From assembly GCF_011751745.2 (NCBI RefSeq), contig NZ_CP061170.1, positions 992,001 to 1,056,000 of the forward strand: a stretch of 64,000 bases of DNA, read 5' to 3'. The first letter of the stretch is position 1; each line of letters starts with the position of its first letter. Below the pieces are notes generated by a model, which made no database searches, was not told where the DNA came from, and worked only from the letters and a program-made list of their open reading frames with translations. The DNA comes from Paramicrobacterium fandaimingii (lineage in GTDB: Bacteria > Actinomycetota > Actinomycetes > Actinomycetales > Microbacteriaceae). The position numbers were made by a program, and so were the translations under genes. Positions 54,479 to 62,148 of this stretch are shown piece by piece.

Positions 54479-55482
54479 ACAGCATCCCGCGGTCAAGCCT
54501 CATCGCCCTTGCCGCCGTGTTCTCGGTGTACCACATCGCGCGCGGCGTGCTGACGATGGGTGTGCCGACGCATCCAGCGCCCGTCGTCGTCGCCCTGTGC
54601 GTGTATAGCGCGACAACGGTGCTTGTGCTCTGGCCCTTTGGTGGCCGTGGGCTGCCCACATGGGCAGCCGCGCTCGCGTTCTCGTGCACCGTCGTCATTA
54701 CCCTGCTCGTCACGAGCCAGCTCGACGCGACGGCAGACAACGGTTATGCCACATGGCACACAAACGCCGAGGGCACGCTTCTCACGATCATCATGGTGCG
54801 CGGCCACAAGATGATGGCCGCGGCGGGAACGCTGTTTCTGGTCATCTACTCGGTTGTCTGGTGCGGCTTCGTCGGCTCGGCGCAGATCGGCGTGACGGGC
54901 GCCGTTGCGTGGGTGGTTCTCGCCTACGTGATGACCGGCGCGCTGCAGAAGGCCGAGGCTGGCGCCGCGCAGCTGATGGATGCGGAGCGCGAGGCCGTGC
55001 GCTGGGAGGCAGCGCAGCACGCGCACCGATCAGAGCGCCGTGAGCGCCTCGAGACGGCGAGCCGCATCGCCGGCCCCATGCTGCGTGACGTGGTGCTTGC
55101 GAACGGTCGACTGACGGATGCCGAGCGAAATCAGGCGCGCCTTCTCGAAGCGCGGCTGCGTGACGACATTCGCGGTCGCGCCCTCGTGAACGACCGCGTT
55201 CGCGACGCCGCGCTCGCCGCCCGTCGCCGTGGCATCATCGTGCAGCTGCTCGACGAGGGAACGATCGATGATCTGGATGCCGCAGAGCAGCACCGGGTGC
55301 TCGCTCGCGTCGCCGAGGCGATCGACGCCGCAGAAACGGAGCGGCTCATCGTGCGCACAGCTCCGGTGCGGTCGGACGCCGCCGTGACGATCGTTGGCGT
55401 GAGCACTCCGCAGCCCGGAAGCGGCGACACGGAAGACGACGTCGACGTGTGGCTGGAGATTCCGCGAAGCGAGCGACGCTGA
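54475..55482 (+). CDS. Membrane protein of the two-component locus, kinase-like without catalytic motifs
   Basis: 335 residues. Five or six membrane helices fill 5-165, followed by a cytosolic helical region (residues 165-210, many Arg/Glu/Ala) and a small domain (LLEARLRDDIRGRALVNDRV, then AARRRGIIVQLLDEG) that looks like the remnant of a histidine-kinase ATPase domain without N, G1 or G2 boxes. The GTG start overlaps the kinase stop, so the three proteins are co-translated and may act as one signalling complex. The last 18 codons and stop lie in a 71-bp repeat that recurs at 57701, because an island was inserted here. Confidence 0.72.
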   Translation: MNSIPRSSLIALAAVFSVYHIARGVLTMGVPTHPAPVVVALCVYSATTVLVLWPFGGRGLPTWAAALAFSCTVVITLLVTSQLDATADNGYATWHTNAEGTLLTIIMVRGHKMMAAAGTLFLVIYSVVWCGFVGSAQIGVTGAVAWVVLAYVMTGALQKAEAGAAQLMDAEREAVRWEAAQHAHRSERRERLETASRIAGPMLRDVVLANGRLTDAERNQARLLEARLRDDIRGRALVNDRVRDAALAARRRGIIVQLLDEGTIDDLDAAEQHRVLARVAEAIDAAETERLIVRTAPVRSDAAVTIVGVSTPQPGSGDTEDDVDVWLEIPRSERR

Positions 55483-55492
55483 CAGCATCCGC
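55422..55492 (+). repeat. 71-bp direct repeat, left copy (attL-like)
   Basis: Bases 55422-55492 are identical to 57701-57771. The repeat covers the last 18 codons and stop of the 335-residue membrane-protein gene plus 10 bases after it (CAGCATCCGC). Confidence 0.97.
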
Positions 55493-55587
55493 TTCACGCG
55501 TCGGTAATTGCTCATGTAGTTCGCGGAGACGAGGAGTACAGCGTCACTCGGGTGAATATAGATCGCCGTCGTGTCGTGGAAAGGTAA

Positions 55588-57429
55588 TCAATTCATCTCG
55601 CGAGCCGGATCGTATCCAAGGCTAACGAGCCGCCGTCTCTCGATCCAGCGGGCTAGAGCGCTCTCCAAGGTGTCTGCGTACCTCAATCGGCGAGGAATAA
55701 GCGGGATAAGCAAGCTGGCGAACCCTACAAGACCAACGATTAGGGCTCCCGTGTGACCCGCAGGGTCGGGCAAAGCGAGAAACAAAATCACAGCACCTAG
55801 TATCAGCAGAATACTGAGGCATCGGACGGTCACCAAAATGGCCCACCGCCATTGGTGGGCAACTGCCTTTGATCGCGCCCGTATATTAATCAGCTTCGAC
55901 TGCTCGTCTGAACGTATCATTGATATTTCGGCCGCGAGCGCGGCTTCTGAACTCTTAACTGTATTGAGCTCTTTCTCGGCGCTCGTTCTTGCTTCCAAAT
56001 GTTCGAGCCAAGCTGCGGACGCTCCGTCTGCAACTGCTACTGCTTCAGTTGTTCGTTCTTTCAACTCGCGGATCTGCTTCTCAAACGGCGCAGTAGCTTC
56101 CATTCGTATCCGATCAAGGGCAGCGAGTGGGGACTCAGATGTAATGGCCTCGGTCTGACCAAGTGACTCCTCCATGAGCGACTGTCGGCTTGTTCGGCTT
56201 GTTCTGAGTATCAGAGCTTCGTCAGCGCTAACCGTTTCATTGGACTCGAGAGTTTCGATTTCTTCCAAATATTTGGTCCACACAGCTGCGGTAGGCTGCA
56301 TTCCCGCATAGGCCGCGGCCAGAAGCATCTCCCGAGGCGCGTCTGGCGCTGTAGCAGGGCTACGCACCCACAAGACGCTGGCGGCGGCGTCTGTCGTTAT
56401 TGCCAACGGAAAATTCGAGCTAGCCTTTTCAAATTCGATTGCGCCGCTCACGAGACCAGTGTTGGAGGTAACAAGTATTGCTCTGCAATGTTCTAGCTCT
56501 TTGCTTCGACGTCCCTTGCGGAGTCGGTGCGTCGAAGATAGCGAGACGACATCGTTTACTCTGGCTGCGTCTTGAAAATAGTGGACTTTGGATTGAATGA
56601 TGTCTTCGAGTCTTCCTTCGTCGAGACCGTACTGGTAGTAACCGTCGGGGCGAGAGACCACCTGGATGCGTGCTTCGTTGAGACGTGCATCGAGCCGACC
56701 TTGTAAAAGCGCGATGTCTGCTGGAGTTGCACCGATATCAACGAAGTGAAGGTATCCCAAGGAAGTTGAACGGCTTCGACTTCCATTGCGAAGAGCTTGG
56801 CTGACATGCTCGAGTACTCCGTTCAGCTCGCTTACGCTGTGGTCAAAAGTCGTTACCTCCGCCGCCTGATCCAGTGCCAGAGATATCAACTGGGCTGTAG
56901 CAGCCTGCGCAAGCTTGCCGTGGAATCCAAGAGCGTCCATCAGGACTGGCGTATCGAGAACAAGTGTTAGATCCCTCAATGAATTTGAGAGACTCGACGT
57001 GTCCAGAAGTAAGACTGCTGACAACATAGCGCCCTTTGCAGCTTCCACCACATACCCGAACCGAGACTGATCGTTCGAAGAGAGATAGGTCACGAACGAA
57101 GCGATAATAAAGTCCGCCCCTGGGTTTGGGGCACGTGAACTAGATTGTCCGCGCAGCGCCTGATTTAATAGGGGGGCGGCGTGTAGCTCGAAATAGCTAG
57201 CTAACGTAGTCGACGGAGCGGCTAATAATTGGCCCGCCTGTTCTGGAAATCGCTCGTTGACGAACTTCTCGAACGAGGAGACTAACTCGGTTTGTCGTTG
57301 ATTGTACTGTATAACCTGTTGCTGAAGTGCCGGGGCGGAGGCCATACCTTTGTCAGTGATTCTAACGACTTCATTCCCGATGTTCTCCGTTAGACCTTGT
57401 TTCCTCATCAAGCGAAGTAAATTGCGCAC
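55588..57429 (-). CDS. Large PIN-like domain protein with coiled coil and C-terminal membrane helices
   Basis: 613 residues from the GTG at 57429. Order: winged-helix-like N-terminus (1-30), helical region (30-150), PIN-like domain (about 154-350) with acidic residues D159 in LVLDTPVLMDALG, E201 in DHSVSELNGVL and D293 in VNDVVSL, then VTSNTGL at 320-326, a coiled coil (about 440-525), two membrane helices (about 527-578) and a basic tail. PIN domains are metal-dependent RNases; activity here is a prediction. The same frame stays open and protein-like for about 70 more codons upstream but has no ATG/GTG/TTG. An ATC at 57627 has AGGAG 7 nt before it. The sole cargo gene of the island. Confidence 0.72.
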   Translation of the reverse strand: MRNLLRLMRKQGLTENIGNEVVRITDKGMASAPALQQQVIQYNQRQTELVSSFEKFVNERFPEQAGQLLAAPSTTLASYFELHAAPLLNQALRGQSSSRAPNPGADFIIASFVTYLSSNDQSRFGYVVEAAKGAMLSAVLLLDTSSLSNSLRDLTLVLDTPVLMDALGFHGKLAQAATAQLISLALDQAAEVTTFDHSVSELNGVLEHVSQALRNGSRSRSTSLGYLHFVDIGATPADIALLQGRLDARLNEARIQVVSRPDGYYQYGLDEGRLEDIIQSKVHYFQDAARVNDVVSLSSTHRLRKGRRSKELEHCRAILVTSNTGLVSGAIEFEKASSNFPLAITTDAAASVLWVRSPATAPDAPREMLLAAAYAGMQPTAAVWTKYLEEIETLESNETVSADEALILRTSRTSRQSLMEESLGQTEAITSESPLAALDRIRMEATAPFEKQIRELKERTTEAVAVADGASAAWLEHLEARTSAEKELNTVKSSEAALAAEISMIRSDEQSKLINIRARSKAVAHQWRWAILVTVRCLSILLILGAVILFLALPDPAGHTGALIVGLVGFASLLIPLIPRRLRYADTLESALARWIERRRLVSLGYDPAREMN

Positions 57430-57700
57430 GACCAGCGTCGGGATGCTAATTCCGAAGCTCTGGTGGATCGCGTCTGAAATTGCACTTCGCTCAAGATGAG
57501 GTAGTGACGATTCAGCGAGTATTGAGAGAATGAAAGGCTGAAATCCTTCTAAGTATGTGCGGGCGTTTGCGTTGTAGTTCGCGCGAAGTACTGCGAACCC
57601 GAGAAGTGTATTTTGCGATGCTTCGATCTCTCTGCTCCTCTGTGAGTCAATCCAACATCACAAATGTATCGGCAGAGGGGAGAGAATGCCGACAAGCCGC

Positions 57701-57771
57701 CGGCGACACGGAAGACGACGTCGACGTGTGGCTGGAGATTCCGCGAAGCGAGCGACGCTGACAGCATCCGC
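57701..57771 (+). repeat. 71-bp direct repeat, right copy (attR-like)
   Basis: Identical to 55422-55492. It encodes, out of context, the same C-terminal residues (GDTEDDVDVWLEIPRSERR) and stop. The preceding 30 bases belong to the island, so this copy is no longer joined to a gene. Confidence 0.97.
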
Positions 57772-57783
57772 CGGCATGGAAAA

Positions 57784-57815
57784 AGGGGGACCGGCTCCCT
57801 AATTCCGGTCCCCCT
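57784..57815. terminator. Hairpin terminator beyond the right repeat
   Basis: AGGGGGACCGG (57784-57794) pairs with CCGGTCCCCCT (57805-57815) around a 10-nt loop. It lies 13 bp after the right repeat, where the terminator of the three-gene signalling operon would be without the island. Confidence 0.7.
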
Positions 57816-57882
57816 CAAGCCCCGGATGACAACGACAACCCGAATATCGTTCTCATCCGCCCCCAAACCGGAAATCCATTCC

Positions 57883-58022
57883 CTAGGTGGATAACCGGCT
57901 CATGGTGAAACTCATAGAGTGCCACCTAGCAATTACTATTCTTGTGGGGATGGGCGTCCGACGCTAGTCGGCACTTTAGGGGACAAGGTCCCCCACTCTC
58001 GCAAGCCGTGAGGCTCCGAGAG
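57883..58022. other. Chain of hairpins in non-coding DNA, possible structured RNA
   Basis: Four stems in 140 bp: CTAGGTGG/CCACCTAG (57883-57890 with 57922-57929), CCGAC-GCTA-GTCGG (57958-57971), GGGGAC-AAG-GTCCCC (57979-57993) and CTCTCG...CGAGAG (57996-58001 with 58017-58022) containing AGCC/GGCT. No open frame of note crosses it. I do not recognise a known RNA family. It could be a small RNA or an untranslated region of the carboxylase operon on the minus strand. Confidence 0.4.
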
Positions 58023-58033
58023 CGCACGAGACA

Positions 58034-58294
58034 TTATGCCGTAAAGTTGCGCCACCGTCCGGGACCCGGCGTCAGAGGGTGTCGAATGGGCCGCTGTGAG
58101 CGCGACCACTCGCTCGGGATCGCCTCGCCATCGGCGAGACCAGACTCGCGCGCCTCAGCGACGGCTGTGGCGATCACGGCGCTGACCGCGGCGACCTCGT
58201 CTTCTGTCGGGTTGCCGCGCACAAAACGAAACGCTCTTTCGGGGTGTGCTTCTTCGCCGTCGGTGACGGGGGAGGCGTGTCGTCCGGCGTTCAT
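58034..58294 (-). CDS. accE: Acyl-CoA carboxylase epsilon subunit
   Basis: 86 residues. The core FRFVRGNPTEDEVAAVSAVI and the C-terminal RPIRHPLTPGPGRWRNF are the epsilon-subunit signatures found only in actinobacterial acyl-CoA carboxylases, where it stabilises the AccA-AccD holoenzyme. Its ATG overlaps the accD stop (TGATG), so the two are translationally coupled. It is easy to miss because a longer open frame covers it. Confidence 0.9.
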   Translation of the reverse strand: MNAGRHASPVTDGEEAHPERAFRFVRGNPTEDEVAAVSAVIATAVAEARESGLADGEAIPSEWSRSQRPIRHPLTPGPGRWRNFTA

Positions 58295-59898
58295 CACAGC
58301 GGAATGTTTCCGTGCTTTTTCGGCGGAGTCTGCGACCGCTTGCCCTTGAGCGAGCGGAAGGCCTTGGCGATCGAGACACGGGTCGCCGCGGGTTCGATCA
58401 CCCCGTCGAGCTCGCCGCGCTCGGCGGCGAGGAACGGACTGGCGACGTTGTACGTGTACTCGTTCGCGAGGCGGGTGCGAACCGCCGCGATGTCTTCGCC
58501 GTTCTCTTCGGCTTTCTTGATCTCGTTGCGGTAGAGGATGTTGACGGCGCCCTGCCCGCCCATCACGGCGATCTCGGCTGTGGGCCACGCGAGGTTGATG
58601 TCGGCGCCGAGCTGCTTGGAGCCCATCACGATGTACGCGCCGCCGTAGGCCTTGCGCAGAATCACGGTGACGAGCGGCACCGTCGCTTCGGCGTAGGCGT
58701 ACAGCAGCTTCGCGCCGCGGCGGATGACGCCCGTCCACTCCTGGTCGGTTCCGGGCAGGTAGCCGGGAACGTCGACGAGTGTGAGAATCGGAATCGAGAA
58801 CGCATCGCAGAAGCGTACGAAGCGCGACGCCTTCTCGCCCGCCTCGATGTTGAGGGTGCCGGCCATGGCGTTCGGCTGGTTGGCGATGATGCCGACGCTT
58901 GTGCCTTCAATGCGCGCGAAGCCGATGACGATGTTCGGCGCGAACAGCGGCTGAACCTCGAGAAACTCTTCGTCGTCGACGAGGTGCTCGATCACCGAGA
59001 CGATGTCGTACGGCTGGTTGGGGGAGTCGGGAATGATCGTGTTGAGCTTCTGATCAGCATCCGTCGTCTCAAAGTCGAACTCCGAGGAGTACGAGGGCGG
59101 GTCAGTGAGGTTGTTGTCGGGGAGATACCCGATCAGGGTGCGCGCGTAGTCGAGTGCGTCGTCCTCGTCGCTGGCGAGGTAGTGGGCGACACCGGAGCGG
59201 GTGTTGTGCGTGAGGGCGCCGCCGAGCTCTTCCATGCCGACGTCTTCGCCCGTCACCGTCTTGATGACGTCGGGCCCCGTGACGAACATCTGGCTCGTCT
59301 TGTCGACCATGATCACGAAATCGGTGAGCGCCGGGGAGTACACGGCACCGCCGGCCGCCGGGCCCATCACGATGGAGATCTGCGGAATCACGCCGGATGC
59401 CGCTGTGTTGCGACGGAAGATCTCACCGTACTTGCCGAGGGCGACGACGCCCTCTTGAATGCGGGCTCCGCCCGAGTCGAGGATGCCGATGAGGGGAACA
59501 CCGCACTTCATGGCATGGTCCATCACCTTGATGATCTTCTCGCCGGCCACCTCGCCGAGCGAACCGCCGAAGATCGTGAAGTCCTGCGCATAGACGGCCA
59601 CCTGCCGGCCGCCGATCGTGCCGGTTCCCGTGACGACGGAATCGCCGTACGGCCGCTTGGCGTCCATGCCGAAGGCGTAGGTGCGGTGGCGCACAAACTC
59701 GTCGAGCTCGACGAAACTTCCGTGGTCGAGCAGCTTCTCAATGCGCTCCCGGGCCGTCATCTTGCCCTTGGCGTGCTGCTTGATGATGGCGGCTTCGCCT
59801 GACGCCGTCACGGCCTCGTGATAGCGGAGTTTGAGATCGGCGAGCTTTCCGGCCGTCGTAGTGATATCGGGCTCGTTCGAGCTGTCGTCTGGAGTCAC
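58294..59898 (-). CDS. accD5: Acyl-CoA carboxylase beta subunit (carboxyltransferase)
   Basis: 534 residues of the propionyl-CoA-type carboxyltransferase. [16 protein letters not shown] is near the start, the oxyanion glycines are in [15 protein letters not shown] [24 protein letters not shown] lies in the N-half, and [13 protein letters not shown] plus [10 protein letters not shown] in the C-half. It moves the carboxyl group from biotin to acyl-CoA. The GTG at 59898 fits a leaderless start: TAGAGT lies 7 nt upstream on the minus strand. The open frame reaching 60477 runs through the divergent birA and is spurious. Confidence 0.94.
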   Translation of the reverse strand: MTPDDSSNEPDITTTAGKLADLKLRYHEAVTASGEAAIIKQHAKGKMTARERIEKLLDHGSFVELDEFVRHRTYAFGMDAKRPYGDSVVTGTGTIGGRQVAVYAQDFTIFGGSLGEVAGEKIIKVMDHAMKCGVPLIGILDSGGARIQEGVVALGKYGEIFRRNTAASGVIPQISIVMGPAAGGAVYSPALTDFVIMVDKTSQMFVTGPDVIKTVTGEDVGMEELGGALTHNTRSGVAHYLASDEDDALDYARTLIGYLPDNNLTDPPSYSSEFDFETTDADQKLNTIIPDSPNQPYDIVSVIEHLVDDEEFLEVQPLFAPNIVIGFARIEGTSVGIIANQPNAMAGTLNIEAGEKASRFVRFCDAFSIPILTLVDVPGYLPGTDQEWTGVIRRGAKLLYAYAEATVPLVTVILRKAYGGAYIVMGSKQLGADINLAWPTAEIAVMGGQGAVNILYRNEIKKAEENGEDIAAVRTRLANEYTYNVASPFLAAERGELDGVIEPAATRVSIAKAFRSLKGKRSQTPPKKHGNIPL

Positions 59899-60028
59899 GA
59901 CGTTCACTCTATCTTGGCAACCCACCGTGATGCCCTTGGAGGGTTCTGACAAGCCGTTTCGGTTGTGTTGGTGGTTATCGACACATTCGGATGCTGCTCG
60001 CCGCCGCCCCGCGCCATATTCTGTAAGC

Positions 60029-60850
60029 ATGACCGCCCCCGATCTCTCCTCTAGTCTCGACGTCACGTCGCACATCACGTGGCTCGATGAAGCCGGTTCG
60101 ACAAATGCCGAAGGTGCCGCGCGAGCCGCCGATCCGGCCGTGCCGGACTTCTCTGTCGTGGCAACGGACGCGCAGACATCGGGACGAGGCCGCCTCGATC
60201 GCGTGTGGACGACCCCTCCGGGGTCGAGCCTCGCCACGACGGTGCTGCTGCGCCCCGCCGTGCCTGCCGATCGTCTCGGGTGGATTCCGCTCATGGCGGG
60301 GCTCGCCATGACGCGTACCGTGCAGATGCTGTTGGCCGGCGCCGGCATGCGCGCGGCCGATGCCTCGCTGAAGTGGCCGAACGATGTTCTCGTGCGCGGG
60401 CGGAAAATCAGCGGCATCCTCAGTGAGCTCGTCGCGGGCGATGAGCTCGCCGTCGTCGTCGGCGCGGGGCTCAACACGGCGATGACGCGCGATCAGCTGC
60501 CTGTGGATACCGCGACGTCCCTCGCCATCGAGTGCCGCCGCACCTACAGCGTCGACGCCGTGCTGTCGCTCTACCTGACGCAGCTGCGCGAGCTGTACGA
60601 GGCGTTCGTGTCGTCGGGCGGCGATGCGCGGGCGGCTGGCCTCGTCTCGCAGGTGAGCGCCGCGTGCGAAACCCTCGGACAGGCGGTGAAGGTGCAGCTT
60701 CCCGACGGCGACCTTGTCGGCGTCGCTCGCGGGCTCGACGCCGACGGATGCCTCCTCGTGCAACCCGAGGGGGAGGCCGTTCTGCGCAGCATCTCGGCTG
60801 GCGACGTCACGCACCTGCGCCCGGTCGCCGACTCCTCACCGCGAACCTGA
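60029..60850 (+). CDS. birA: Biotin-[acetyl-CoA-carboxylase] ligase
   Basis: 273 residues, the short group-I ligase without a DNA-binding domain. The biotin-AMP loop is GRGRLDRVW at 52-60, with [18 protein letters not shown] near 112-129 and a C-terminal SH3-like domain. It biotinylates the BCCP lysine of the carboxylase. Divergent from accD, with TATTCT (60017-60022) 6 nt before the ATG indicating a leaderless transcript. Confidence 0.93.
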   Translation: MTAPDLSSSLDVTSHITWLDEAGSTNAEGAARAADPAVPDFSVVATDAQTSGRGRLDRVWTTPPGSSLATTVLLRPAVPADRLGWIPLMAGLAMTRTVQMLLAGAGMRAADASLKWPNDVLVRGRKISGILSELVAGDELAVVVGAGLNTAMTRDQLPVDTATSLAIECRRTYSVDAVLSLYLTQLRELYEAFVSSGGDARAAGLVSQVSAACETLGQAVKVQLPDGDLVGVARGLDADGCLLVQPEGEAVLRSISAGDVTHLRPVADSSPRT

Positions 60851-60853
60851 TCA

Positions 60854-60930
60854 ACCATTCGGAGGTCCCGCTCTCCATACGGCGTGTCGCGCACGACACG
60901 CCGTACGAATTTGCGCGTCTCCGAATGCGT
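60854..60930. repeat. Palindromic repeat element, copy 1
   Basis: An outer stem CATTCGGAG (60856-60864) / CTCCGAATG (60919-60927) encloses an inner perfect stem TACGGCGTGTCG / CGACACGCCGTA (60878-60889 with 60894-60905). It overlaps the intergenic gap and the spot where birA and the AbiEi-like gene converge. A second, related copy lies at 61971-62046. Confidence 0.75.
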
Positions 60931-60943
60931 AAACGCTCGGTGC

Positions 60944-61870
60944 TCACCGGCGAACGTCACCTGTGCGCGGTGCTGTGAGCGTGAGCAACCGGGTGAGTGC
61001 CTCATACACGATGTCCCAACTGTTGAGCGCATGGGAATAGCCGGCCCTGACAGTGGGAATGCCCTGTTTCATCGAGATGAGACCTTTGGCGAGGTCGCGC
61101 TTGCGTTGCTCCGGTGTCGAATGAAAACTGTCTCCGTCGAGATCTATACCCACGCGGTCGTCGACGAGCAAGTCGAGATCGCTTGCCCCGGGTAGAGGAA
61201 CCTGCACATCGACTCGGTGCCCCAGCCGCACAAGTCTCACCCTGATGCGACTCTCGAGTCCGGAGTCTGCCCGCGCATCGACCAAGTTTCGACACACGCT
61301 GCGTGACGGCGGAAGGTCGTGCGCGATAGTGAGCCAATCTGTGAGGCTGATCGCGTCATGATGCAGCGCAGAGTCCACGCACGCTACGGCGTGCTCGATG
61401 TCTTGGCACTGCAGAACGTGGCGGATGGCCTCAACAGGTTCAACGATCCAGTCGAGCTCCTCATCAGCTGGGTGTGCAGACCAATGCCGAACTGGTGCGC
61501 CGAGCCGGGGGCGTGTGTCAACTGTGAGAGGCGAGTGCGGATGCGGCACAGCCGCCGTCGCGCGAATGGGAACGGTGAAGCGGGGCAGACTTCGACCGTG
61601 CAACGGCATCGCCAGATGCGGTCGCGTGTCGTCTGCACCCCAGAGACCCCAGCGTCGCAACGCAGAGATGCAGCCGAGACGGCCCCCTGAGCGAACCGCG
61701 ATAATCTGCTCGGCGTCGGCTTTCGGCGTGGCGACCCAGCCCGACATGACGCGCGTGATCTCGTTATGTTGCGCGGCAGCGGCGATGTCGCGGCGAGACG
61801 CTCCGTGGCGAAGGAGTGTTGAACTCCGGGCGATCTCTCCGTGTCGGTGAAGAAAATCCGAAATGTCCAT
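60944..61870 (-). CDS. AbiEi-like/DUF559-like protein between palindromic repeats
   Basis: 308 residues. The N-terminal winged-helix-like region (SSTLLRHGASRRDIAAAAQ...VMSGWVATP) resembles AbiEi_4 antitoxin domains. The C-terminus (RVRLVRLGHRVDVQVPLPGASDLDLLVDDRVGIDLDG) resembles DUF559/VSR-like nuclease folds, with the last ~100 residues holding the D/E-rich core. It belongs to the same broad family as the gene at 47453. No toxin partner is adjacent. The ATG at 61870 follows GAGGG; longer frames lack a ribosome-binding site. Confidence 0.68.
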   Translation of the reverse strand: MDISDFLHRHGEIARSSTLLRHGASRRDIAAAAQHNEITRVMSGWVATPKADAEQIIAVRSGGRLGCISALRRWGLWGADDTRPHLAMPLHGRSLPRFTVPIRATAAVPHPHSPLTVDTRPRLGAPVRHWSAHPADEELDWIVEPVEAIRHVLQCQDIEHAVACVDSALHHDAISLTDWLTIAHDLPPSRSVCRNLVDARADSGLESRIRVRLVRLGHRVDVQVPLPGASDLDLLVDDRVGIDLDGDSFHSTPEQRKRDLAKGLISMKQGIPTVRAGYSHALNSWDIVYEALTRLLTLTAPRTGDVRR

Positions 61871-61970
61871 GTGAGTACCCTCGCGAGAGAGTTGCATCGG
61901 GTGGAGTGAGTTCGACGAACGGGGGATATTTGATGCGGCGTTGATGCTTGTGGACGGAGAGTCCGGTGCA

Positions 61971-62046
61971 GCCATTCGGAGATCTTGAGCGTTGAACGGC
62001 GTGTTGGGCCCAACATGCCCACGCTCCGGGACGATCTCCGAATGGC
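61971..62046. repeat. Palindromic repeat element, copy 2
   Basis: The 14-bp outer arms GCCATTCGGAGATC (61971-61984) and GATCTCCGAATGGC (62033-62046) are perfect inverted repeats. The inner arms GGCGTGTTGGG / CCCAACATGCC (61998-62008 with 62009-62019) have one G-T mismatch. The outer arms and the ACGGCGTGT core match copy 1. Confidence 0.8.
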
Positions 62047-62148
62047 TGAACGCAGGTGTTCAGCACGGAGCGGAGCGGGGTGGAGCTCGCGGGCGGCGCT
62101 CGGCGTGCTGGCAGCGGAGACACGCGGTTGTGCGGCACAATGGACGCC

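Larger units (their letters stand above)
55422..57771. mobile_element. Small genomic island flanked by 71-bp direct repeats
   Basis: A 2,208-bp segment (55493-57700) lies between two perfect 71-bp direct repeats. It is visibly more AT-rich than its surroundings and has different codon use. It sits at the 3' end of a resident gene whose C-terminus is regenerated by the left repeat, while the gene's terminator (57784-57815) follows the right repeat. This is the footprint of site-specific integration or of recombination that duplicated the target. No integrase or transposase is inside; the only sizeable gene is the PIN-like one. 55493-55587 carries no gene that I can recognise. Confidence 0.8.

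Noticed and set aside
55493..57700. Search for integrase, transposase or terminal inverted repeats in the island
   Set aside because: None was found; only direct repeats and the PIN-like gene are visible, so no insertion sequence is annotated.
57555..57761. 68-codon plus-strand open frame at the island's right end
   Set aside because: Its last residues are simply the duplicated C-terminus of the 335-residue protein carried in the 71-bp repeat; the rest is opposite the PIN-like frame.
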